From Trueperaceae bacterium (lineage in GTDB: Bacteria > Deinococcota > Deinococci > Deinococcales > Trueperaceae): a stretch of DNA of 11,080 nt. The position numbers were made by a program, and so were the translations under genes. The notes under the pieces are model-generated. The model was not told the DNA's origin, ran no database searches, and was given only the letters and a program-made list of their open reading frames with translations. Below are positions 5,581 through 11,080 of the stretch, piece after piece. Numbering within the stretch: position 1 is the first letter of the stretch; every line of letters starts with the position of its first letter. The stretch spans positions 1-11,080 of the forward strand of contig SKMG01000239.1 in the NCBI GenBank assembly GCA_007121175.1. Direction: 5' to 3'.

Positions 5581-6354
5581 TCAGCCGCCCAGGGCCCGCT
5601 CGAAGACGGCCTGCACGTCCGTGTCGCTGGTATGGAGCGTGCCGGCCACCTCCCCGTCGCGCAGGAACACGATGCGTTCGGCCTGCATGGCGGCACGCGC
5701 GTCGTGCGTGACCATCACCACGGTCCAGCCCAGCTCGCGCACGCCGTGCGACAACAATCGCAGCACCTCGTGGCCGGTCCGGCTGTCGAGATTGCCGGTA
5801 GGCTCGTCGGCCAGCACCACGACCGGATCGTTGATGAGCGCCCGAGCCAGCGCGACCCGCTGGCGCTGACCTCCCGAGAGCTGATCCGGACGATGGTCGA
5901 GACGGTCCTCGATGCCCAACACCGCGGCGAGTCGCGCCAGGCGTTCGCGCCCAGCGGCGCCGGCGCCGCTCATGTCGGCCGGCAGCAGGACGTTCTCGCG
6001 CGCGCTCAGGTTGGGTATGAGCTCGAAGGTCTGGAAGACGAAGCCGAGCCGGCTCCGGCGCAGCTCGGTCAGCGCGTCGTCGCCGAGGCCGCTGGTGTCG
6101 AGCCCGTCGATCTCGACGCGGCCCTCGTCGGGAGTCTCCAGCAGCCCGAGCAGGTGCAGGAGCGTGCTCTTGCCCGAACCCGAGGCGCCCATCACCGCCA
6201 CGAACTCGCCCCGACCGACCGCCAGGTCGACGCCCCTGAGCGCCTCGACCGTCGCGCTGCCGAGCGCGTAGCGCTTGTGCAGGCCGACGGCCAGCAGCGC
6301 GTGCGCGTCGCGTCGAGGCGGTCGCCGATCGGGGCTCGTGACGGCGTGGGTCAT
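5581..6354 (-). CDS. ABC transporter ATP-binding protein, LolD/MacB type
   Basis: This cytosolic ATPase powers the FtsX-type permease encoded just upstream. Motifs over 257 aa: GASGSGKST (Walker A, about 56-64), Gln108 in FVFQTFELIPNLSARENV (the Q-loop with the LolD/MacB-type sequence), LSGGQRQRVALARAL (signature, 159-173), VVVLADEPTGNLDS (Walker B and D-loop, 178-191) and His217 in VTHDA. GNLDS and the Q-loop wording place it in the LolD/MacB/FtsE group. The frame opens at 6393, but the ATG at 6354 follows AGGAGG by 3 nt, the best Shine-Dalgarno in the window, and avoids overlap with the permease. It lies 19 bp after the permease stop, so the two are almost surely one transcript. The cargo is unknown: lipoproteins, lipids or antimicrobials are all possible. 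Confidence 0.95.
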   Translation of the reverse strand: MTHAVTSPDRRPPRRDAHALLAVGLHKRYALGSATVEALRGVDLAVGRGEFVAVMGASGSGKSTLLHLLGLLETPDEGRVEIDGLDTSGLGDDALTELRRSRLGFVFQTFELIPNLSARENVLLPADMSGAGAAGRERLARLAAVLGIEDRLDHRPDQLSGGQRQRVALARALINDPVVVLADEPTGNLDSRTGHEVLRLLSHGVRELGWTVVMVTHDARAAMQAERIVFLRDGEVAGTLHTSDTDVQAVFERALGG

Positions 6355-6373
6355 GGTCCTCCTGGTATGAGGC

Positions 6374-8938
6374 TCAGGCTCGCTCGGCGGCACCGAGAGC
6401 GATGCGCGGGGCCAGCCGTGAGGCGCGGTGGGCAGGCAGGAGCGAGGCGATGAGGCCGATGGCCGGCGTCAGCAGCGCGGCGGCGACCAGCAGGCGCCAG
6501 GGGATCGCCGGCGCGATCACGTAGCCCGTCAGCGCCTCGGCGCCAGACACGATGACATCGGCGAGCAGCAGTCCGAAGGCGACGCCGAGCGCCGCCCCGA
6601 GCGACAGCACCGTCAGGCCTTCGGCGAGCACCAGAGCGCGTACGTCGCGACGCCGGAAACCCAGCGTGCGCAGCATGGCGATCTCGAAGGCGCGCCGGGA
6701 GAGGTTCATGCCGAGCGTGTTGGCGACGCCGAGCGCCGCGATCAGCGCCGCGAGCATCAACAGCATGTTGGTGGTCGTGAAGGTCCGGCGGACCAGCTCC
6801 AGGATGGCGGCCCGATACTCGGCGTTGAGGGTGATGTCGAGCACGGCGTCCGGGAACGCCGCGAGCAGCGCCTCGCGCACCTCACTCGGCCGGTGACCGG
6901 GCTGCACCGTCAATACGAACAGGTCCGGGCTACCGCCGCCGAAGCGCTCTAGGTCCAGCATCGAGCCGATGAACGTCTCGCCGCCGCTGGTGAAGTCGAC
7001 CACTACGCCCTCGATCTGGAAGTCGCGGAAGCCTTCGTCGGTGCGCAGGCGGGCGCTGTCGCCAGCGCCGACGCCGAAGCGGTCGGTGATGGTGTTGGCG
7101 GCGAGCACCGCGCCGCCGCGCGAGAGGGCCTCGAAGCCGCGAGCCGCGTCGCCTTGACCCGAGACGTACTGCAGCGCACCGAATCCGGCCTCGGGGTCGA
7201 AGCGCTCCGGTTCGACCAGCACCAGCACCACGCTGCGGCCGCGGGGTACGCCCTCGGGCTCGAAGCGAACGATCCGCAGCCCCACCCCAGAGACGGCATC
7301 GACCCCGTCGACGGCGCTCGCGCGAGTTGCGAAGTCGGCCGCGAACGGGACGGGGGAGGTCACGAAGAGATCGCCGACCACGGTGGTGTCGACCCAGGCC
7401 GCGATGGAGCGGTTGAGACCCGTCACCATCGCCGAGACGCCGATGATCAGGCCGACGCCGACGATCACCGTGCCGATCGCCACCCCGTTGCGCGGGGCGT
7501 TGCGCACCGTGAAGCCGACGGACAAGCGCCCGGGCGTGCCGAGCAGGCGCACCAGCAGCGGCTGTGCCAGCCGCGCTGCGGGTCCGATCAGGCTCGCCCC
7601 GGCCAGCGCCACCCCGGCGAAGAAGGCCGCCATCGCGAGCGCCGTCCCGACGAGCGCCCACATGCCGCTCCAGGGCAGGCGAGTGGCGAGGGCGCCGAGC
7701 GCGACCAGGAACCAGCCCAGCGCGACCTGCCAGGACGGCGTGCGGTCGTCGACCGAACGCAGCGCCGAGAGCGGCGTCGTGCGCGACGCCGCTCTCGCCG
7801 GCAAGGCCGCAGCGAGCAGCGCCACCAGCACGCCGACTGCGGCGGCCAGCAAGGTCGGCACGGCGGGCACGACCAGCGTCCGGAACTCGAAGCCGACGAC
7901 GACGGCGTTCAGTCGGGTGATGCCGTACGAGAGCCCGAGGCCCAGCAGCACACCCACGGTCACTCCGGCGAGGCTCACCCAGAGCGCCTCGGCCAGCGCC
8001 AGCCGCAGCACGTCACCGCGACGGAGGCACACCGTCCGGAGCAGCGCGAACTCGCGTGAACGCTCGACGACGCCCGCCATGAAGGTGTTGTAGGCCATGA
8101 ACCCGCCGAGCGCCATCAACGTCGCCGCCAGGATCAGGAGCCCGGCCTGGAGCGTCTGCACGATGCCGCTCGCGGCATCGCCCACGCCCGCCGGGTAGGT
8201 GACGGTGAAGGCGTCGCCGACCGCGTCCTGCAGGCGGGCGCGCACGACCTCGACGTCGGCGTCGGGCCGCAGCTGCAGCTCCAGGTGACTGACCCGGCCG
8301 ACGAGCGACAGGGCCTCCTGTAGGTCCTGGAGGTGCGTCACCCCGACACGGCCGCCGTTGGTCGTCGCGAGCGCCACGCGATCGTCCATCGCTCCGACCA
8401 GGGTCAGCGGCAGCGGGCCCGCCTGGCTGGCGAAGACGACGGTGCTCCCGATGTTGAGTCCGCGGCCGGCGATGAAGCCTTCGGCGATGACGACCTCTCG
8501 CTGACCCGCCCGCGGCAAGCGGCCCTCGCTGAGCGCGAAGGGCAGCGTGGTGTCGAGCTCGGTGAGGCGCCCGCCGAGCTGGAAGCCGCTGTCGATACCG
8601 GGCAGCAGCGAGCCGGGCACGGCCTCCGCGTCGCGTTCCGGCTCGGCCCGCGTGTTCAGGACCGGAACCGCCCACACCACCGCGGGGTCGGCGCGCACCG
8701 TGGACTCGAGCTCGGCCGCGGCCATCACGGCTCGCCCGGTGGCGCCCGGCGTCACGATCAGGTCGGCCGGTCCTGATACGGCCTGGAGCGTGTCTCGCAC
8801 GTTGGCCTCGACGTTGTCGCCTACCGACAGCGTCGCCAAGACGGCGGCCACGCCGAGCCCCACTCCCAGCACGGTGGCCATCGTCCGCCAGGGGTGCCGC
8901 AGCAGATTGCGCAGGGCCAGTCGCGCCAGGATCGGCAT
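6374..8938 (-). CDS. FtsX/MacB-type ABC transporter permease, ten TM segments
   Basis: The membrane partner of the ATPase at 5581-6354, 854 aa. The layout is TM1 (about 17-38), a large extracytoplasmic domain (40-260), TM2-4 (262-287, 316-340, 355-380) forming a FtsX domain, TM5-6 (403-420, 426-452), TM7 (484-506), a second extracytoplasmic domain (515-720), and TM8-10 (722-744, 772-796, 812-835) forming a second FtsX domain. FtsX signatures appear twice: ERSREFALLRTVCLRRGDVLRL and RRAFEIAMLRTLGFRRRDVRAL. Both halves of the transporter are therefore fused in one chain, so a single copy may be enough per ATPase dimer. This resembles the large exporter-like permeases often annotated near LolCDE/MacB; it is not MacB itself, where the ATPase is fused to a four-TM permease. 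The start ATG 8938 lies 6 nt after a TAGACT -10. Confidence 0.93.
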   Translation of the reverse strand: MPILARLALRNLLRHPWRTMATVLGVGLGVAAVLATLSVGDNVEANVRDTLQAVSGPADLIVTPGATGRAVMAAAELESTVRADPAVVWAVPVLNTRAEPERDAEAVPGSLLPGIDSGFQLGGRLTELDTTLPFALSEGRLPRAGQREVVIAEGFIAGRGLNIGSTVVFASQAGPLPLTLVGAMDDRVALATTNGGRVGVTHLQDLQEALSLVGRVSHLELQLRPDADVEVVRARLQDAVGDAFTVTYPAGVGDAASGIVQTLQAGLLILAATLMALGGFMAYNTFMAGVVERSREFALLRTVCLRRGDVLRLALAEALWVSLAGVTVGVLLGLGLSYGITRLNAVVVGFEFRTLVVPAVPTLLAAAVGVLVALLAAALPARAASRTTPLSALRSVDDRTPSWQVALGWFLVALGALATRLPWSGMWALVGTALAMAAFFAGVALAGASLIGPAARLAQPLLVRLLGTPGRLSVGFTVRNAPRNGVAIGTVIVGVGLIIGVSAMVTGLNRSIAAWVDTTVVGDLFVTSPVPFAADFATRASAVDGVDAVSGVGLRIVRFEPEGVPRGRSVVLVLVEPERFDPEAGFGALQYVSGQGDAARGFEALSRGGAVLAANTITDRFGVGAGDSARLRTDEGFRDFQIEGVVVDFTSGGETFIGSMLDLERFGGGSPDLFVLTVQPGHRPSEVREALLAAFPDAVLDITLNAEYRAAILELVRRTFTTTNMLLMLAALIAALGVANTLGMNLSRRAFEIAMLRTLGFRRRDVRALVLAEGLTVLSLGAALGVAFGLLLADVIVSGAEALTGYVIAPAIPWRLLVAAALLTPAIGLIASLLPAHRASRLAPRIALGAAERA
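7766..7797. repeat. 14-bp perfect inverted repeat inside the permease gene
   Basis: CGAGAGCGGCGTCG (7766-7779) and CGACGCCGCTCTCG (7784-7797) are perfect complements around a 4-nt loop (TGCG). In the minus-strand mRNA this gives a very stable stem-loop in the codons just after TM4, between the first FtsX domain and TM5. No U tract follows, and the protein reads through it normally. Confidence 0.75.
8161..8180. repeat. 8-bp inverted repeat inside the permease gene
   Basis: CGATGCCG and CGGCATCG flank a 4-nt CTCG loop. It lies within the codons just before TM2. It is shorter than the repeat at 7766 and may be chance in GC-rich coding DNA. Confidence 0.35.
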
Positions 8939-8944
8939 CGCGCC

Positions 8945-8950
8945 AGTCTA
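8945..8950 (-). promoter_or_regulatory. -10 element (TAGACT) for the permease, overlapping the dus stop
   Basis: TAGACT is 6 nt before the permease ATG. Its first three bases, TAG, are the dus stop codon. There is no Shine-Dalgarno before the permease ATG, so an internal leaderless promoter at the end of dus is likely. No -35 is recognised. Confidence 0.5.
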
Positions 8951-10120
8951 CCCGCCGGTTCCAGCAGCCTCGCGTGCGGCGGGGTCTCGCCACGCCGGGA
9001 CCAGCGGGGGCGCCAGGACCAGTCGTCGCCAGCGCCCGCCCTGCCGCTCGCAGGTCTCCGAGGGACAGGCGCCGTGCGCCGCCAGGGCGCGGGCGAGCTC
9101 AGCCGGCGTTGCCACGCGCACCAGGGCTGCGCGCAGGGCCACGGCATCGAGCGCCGGTCCTGGAGCGTCGGTGAGCGCCCGAGCGTAGGCGGCGAGCTGC
9201 CCGCGCAGCGCGCGCAGTGGCTGGGGCCCGCCGTACCAGTGCGCGTGATCGAGCGCGTGCCGCCACACCACGGCGATCACACCCGCCCGGTCGGGCGCCG
9301 GCTCGCCGCGCAGTTGCGCGAACAGCCAGGGGCGGCCGATCGCTCCCCGGCCGACCATCACGCCCAGGCCGCATTCGCGCGCGCGTGCGTAGCCGGCCGT
9401 GTCGGTCACGTCGCCGGAGCCGACGACCGGCACCTCGACGGCTGCGGCGACCCGCGCGATCGAGTCCCAGTCGGCGCAGCCCTCGTAGCCCTGGCGGGCG
9501 GTCCGGCCGTGCACCGTGAGCAGGGACGCGCCAGCGGCCACCAGCGCCTGCGCGACCTCCACAGCTACGTCGCGCTCCACGCCGAGGCGCAGCTTGGCGC
9601 TCACCGGCACGCCGGTGGCCGCCACCATGGCCGCGAGCACCGCTGCGGCGCGCTCTGGGCGCCGCAGCAGCTCGCTGCCGCAGCCCCGGTTGACGACCTT
9701 GCGCACCGGGCAGCCGAGGTTGAGATCGAAAGCTGCCGGCCGGAACCAACGCTCCAGCCGCTCGACGGCCCGCGCGGCCAGGTCGGGCTCGGCCGCGAAC
9801 AGCTGGATCACGGCGTGCGGTTCGCCCTGGTACGGCGCCGAGATGCGCTGGCCGCGCACGGCTTCCGGATGCAGCGAGAGCGCCTTCGCCGAGACCATCT
9901 CGCTCACGGCCCAGGCGGCCCCGAAGTGGCGGGCGAGGCGTCTGAACGGCGCGTCGCTGTAGCCCGCCATCGGCGCCAGCACCGCGCCGAGGTCGATGCG
10001 CTCATCGAACCAGCTCCGCCGCGAGGCGCCGGGTCGCCAGGCAGCGGTCGCCGGCCGCCCCGCGTCGGGCTCGCTGCGCCCAGCGTCGGGCTCGCTACGC
10101 CGAGCGCCGCCCTGCGTCAT
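8948..10120 (-). CDS. dus: tRNA-dihydrouridine synthase (Dus family)
   Basis: This FMN enzyme reduces uridines in the D-loop of tRNA with NADPH. Motifs in the 390-aa product: LAPMAGYSDAPFRRLA (48-63), FDLNLGCPVRKVVNRGCGS with catalytic Cys137 (131-149), SAKLRLG with Lys176, LTVHGRTARQGY with His204, VVGSGDV (FMN phosphate) and GVMVGRGAIGRPWLF. The DLNLGCPVRKVV wording is of the general bacterial DusB-like group, but I cannot fix which uridine it modifies. The first 38 residues are not conserved and contain SEPDAGR twice in tandem. The last 30 or so residues are rich in Pro, Arg and Ala, so it is longer than the usual 310-340 aa. The ATG at 10120 overlaps the TGA of the M19 gene as ATGA, which decides the start over the open frame to 10153 and suggests translational coupling. 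Confidence 0.94.
   Translation of the reverse strand: MTQGGARRSEPDAGRSEPDAGRPATAAWRPGASRRSWFDERIDLGAVLAPMAGYSDAPFRRLARHFGAAWAVSEMVSAKALSLHPEAVRGQRISAPYQGEPHAVIQLFAAEPDLAARAVERLERWFRPAAFDLNLGCPVRKVVNRGCGSELLRRPERAAAVLAAMVAATGVPVSAKLRLGVERDVAVEVAQALVAAGASLLTVHGRTARQGYEGCADWDSIARVAAAVEVPVVGSGDVTDTAGYARARECGLGVMVGRGAIGRPWLFAQLRGEPAPDRAGVIAVVWRHALDHAHWYGGPQPLRALRGQLAAYARALTDAPGPALDAVALRAALVRVATPAELARALAAHGACPSETCERQGGRWRRLVLAPPLVPAWRDPAAREAAGTGG
10062..10101. repeat. Tandem repeat in the dus N-terminus, 21-bp period
   Basis: Two near-identical copies (10062-10080 and 10083-10101, one mismatch in 19 compared positions) lie 21 bp apart. In the dus frame each codes SEPDAGR. They lie in the non-conserved N-terminal tail, ahead of the Dus catalytic core. 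Confidence 0.7.
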
Positions 10121-11080
10121 GCGCTCGGCAGCGAGCGTTCCAGCCACGCCCACCAGGCGCCTCCCAGGAAGGAGCTGCGCTGCTCACGTGGCACGACCTT
10201 GCCGAGTCGGGCGAAGTCGGCGCCGCGCGTCAGCTCTATCGGGGTCTCCTCGGTGCCGAAGCCGCCGTCGAAGTCGCTGCCGATCCCCACCCGACGAGCG
10301 CCGACGTGCTTGCGGAGGTGGTTGAAGTGGCGCCGGACGCTGCGGAGATCGACCGTCCCGTCACGAGCTACCGACCGGTCCAGGAAGGCGTTGCCGAGCA
10401 CCATGCCGACGACGCCGTCGCGCTCGCCGAGCGCCCGCAGGGCGTCGTCGCTCAAGTGCCTGTCGGTGGGTGTGAGGGCGCGCGCGTTGCTGTGGCTCGC
10501 CAAGACGGGACCGTCGAAGCGCTCCAGGGCCTGCCACAGCGACTCGTCGGCCAGGTGGCTGAGGTCGAGCGCCATGCCGAGCTCCTGCATGGCGTCGATC
10601 AAGGCGTGCCCGAGCGGCGTCAGGGGGCCGGGCGCGCGGGTGCCGCCCGCGTAGCGGGTGCCCTGCCAGGCCGGACCGACGATGCGCAGGCCCTGGTCCC
10701 ACCACCAGCGCAGCTCGTCGGGCGTCCGTATCGGATCGGCGCCCTCCATGAGCAGCACGACGCCGATCGGGGCCTCCCAGGAGGCGGCGCGCTCGGCCCG
10801 CAAGGCCGCGAGGTCGGCCTGGCTGGTGACGATGCGGGCCCAGCCGATCGCCTCCATGGAGCGGTACCAGTCGAGCTGGGCTCTCGCCTGCTCGTGCGCC
10901 TCCTCGGCATCGCGGTAGGCCGGGGCGATGCCCTCGAAGGGATCGAACCGGCTGGTGCCGTCGCGCTCGCCTTCGGCGTGCTCGGCCGTATCGAGCTCGC
11001 CTTCGGCGTGCTCGGTCGTATCGAGCTCGCCCTCGGCGTGGTCGGCCGCGTCGCGTTCGCCTTCGGCGCGCTCGCCCGCG
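10117..11080 (-). CDS. Membrane dipeptidase family (peptidase M19), 5' end outside window
   Basis: M19 enzymes are binuclear-zinc dipeptidases, named for renal dipeptidase; bacterial members cleave various dipeptides, including ones with D-residues. The 320 visible residues hold the family metal-site motifs: VVLLMEGADPI (bridging Glu), LDLSHLADE (His), VLASHSNARAL (His and Arg) and VGIGSDFDGG (Asp). The N-terminal HxD zinc pair must lie beyond the right edge. An ATG at 10857 exists, but the frame is open and coding-like to the window end (SRFDPFEG and QARAQLDWYRSM fit the family's helix before the Glu motif), so it is not the start. The most upstream visible part is a run of four acidic 10-residue repeats, unusual for the family. 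The stop overlaps the dus start by 4 bp (ATGA), so both are in one transcript. The substrate is unknown. Confidence 0.9.
   Translation of the reverse strand, partial: AGERAEGERDAADHAEGELDTTEHAEGELDTAEHAEGERDGTSRFDPFEGIAPAYRDAEEAHEQARAQLDWYRSMEAIGWARIVTSQADLAALRAERAASWEAPIGVVLLMEGADPIRTPDELRWWWDQGLRIVGPAWQGTRYAGGTRAPGPLTPLGHALIDAMQELGMALDLSHLADESLWQALERFDGPVLASHSNARALTPTDRHLSDDALRALGERDGVVGMVLGNAFLDRSVARDGTVDLRSVRRHFNHLRKHVGARRVGIGSDFDGGFGTEETPIELTRGADFARLGKVVPREQRSSFLGGAWWAWLERSLPSA
10960..11080 (-). repeat. 30-bp tandem repeat coding an acidic decapeptide in the M19 gene
   Basis: Four consecutive 30-bp units, with boundaries at 10960, 10990, 11020 and 11050, run to the window edge. The two units at 10960 and 10990 differ at two positions; the outer units diverge more. 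In the M19 frame, in protein order, they code AGERAEGERD, AADHAEGELD, TTEHAEGELD and TAEHAEGERD. The period is ten codons, so copy-number change keeps the frame. More copies may lie beyond the edge. Confidence 0.9.

Noticed and set aside
7154..8059. Plus-strand frame of 301 codons, rich in Gln, Arg and His
   Set aside because: Antisense to the FtsX-type permease; no conserved motif.
8894..10654. Plus-strand frame of 586 codons
   Set aside because: Antisense shadow of dus and M19, whose motifs are unmistakable on the other strand; the composition is that of a reversed GC-rich gene.
10117..10857. M19 gene starting at the ATG at 10857
   Set aside because: It would cut the conserved helix before the bridging Glu and lose the N-terminal zinc motif; the frame stays open and coding-like to the window edge.
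10960..11080. CRISPR array
   Set aside because: Repeats are directly adjacent 30-bp units without unique spacers and are in frame with a protein-coding gene.

Overview
This is a GC-rich bacterial window (about 70% G+C by eye) carrying mostly housekeeping genes. Long shadow ORFs run through every frame, so genes were chosen by family motifs, start signals and non-overlap. I infer a member of the Deinococcota, possibly a Truepera-like lineage. The reasons are a lipid-anchored LEA14-type protein, the SecA N-terminus, and above all many start codons preceded at 4-8 nt by an extended -10 hexamer TANNNT. That geometry marks leaderless transcripts, which are common in Deinococcus and Thermus. The taxonomy is inference; no search was possible.

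Left part (1-2541). On the minus strand are the N-terminal 141 codons of secA, cut by the window edge, and upstream of it rsmD (16S rRNA G966 methyltransferase). Divergent from rsmD on the plus strand are a degenerate GNAT-like protein and a four-helix YvlD/holin-4-like membrane protein. rsmD and the GNAT gene share a 60-bp divergent promoter region.

Middle part (2564-5523). On the minus strand are an HNH endonuclease with a long disordered N-terminus and ddl (D-Ala-D-Ala ligase). Divergent from ddl on the plus strand is a lipoprotein with two tandem LEA type 2 (WHy) domains. The ddl/LEA divergent region holds a perfect 12-bp direct repeat with 18-bp period that includes several alternative ddl start codons.

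Right part (5581-11080). Four minus-strand genes are read in the order M19 dipeptidase (5' end outside the window), dus, a ten-TM FtsX/MacB-type permease, and its ATPase. M19 and dus overlap by 4 bp (ATGA). The permease seems to have its own leaderless promoter, whose -10 element includes the dus stop codon. The permease and ATPase are 19 bp apart, and the ATPase has a strong Shine-Dalgarno. The M19 gene contains a 30-bp tandem repeat of at least four units, coding an acidic 10-residue repeat, that runs to the window edge.

I saw no rRNA, tRNA, CRISPR array, IS element or phage genes, and no canonical intrinsic terminator. No gene-free stretch exceeds 300 bp (the longest is about 122 bp). I do not see a new multi-gene system. 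The unusual items are the start-signal pattern, the repeat-bearing dipeptidase, the repeated ddl start region, a possible leader ORF before secA and several perfect inverted repeats.
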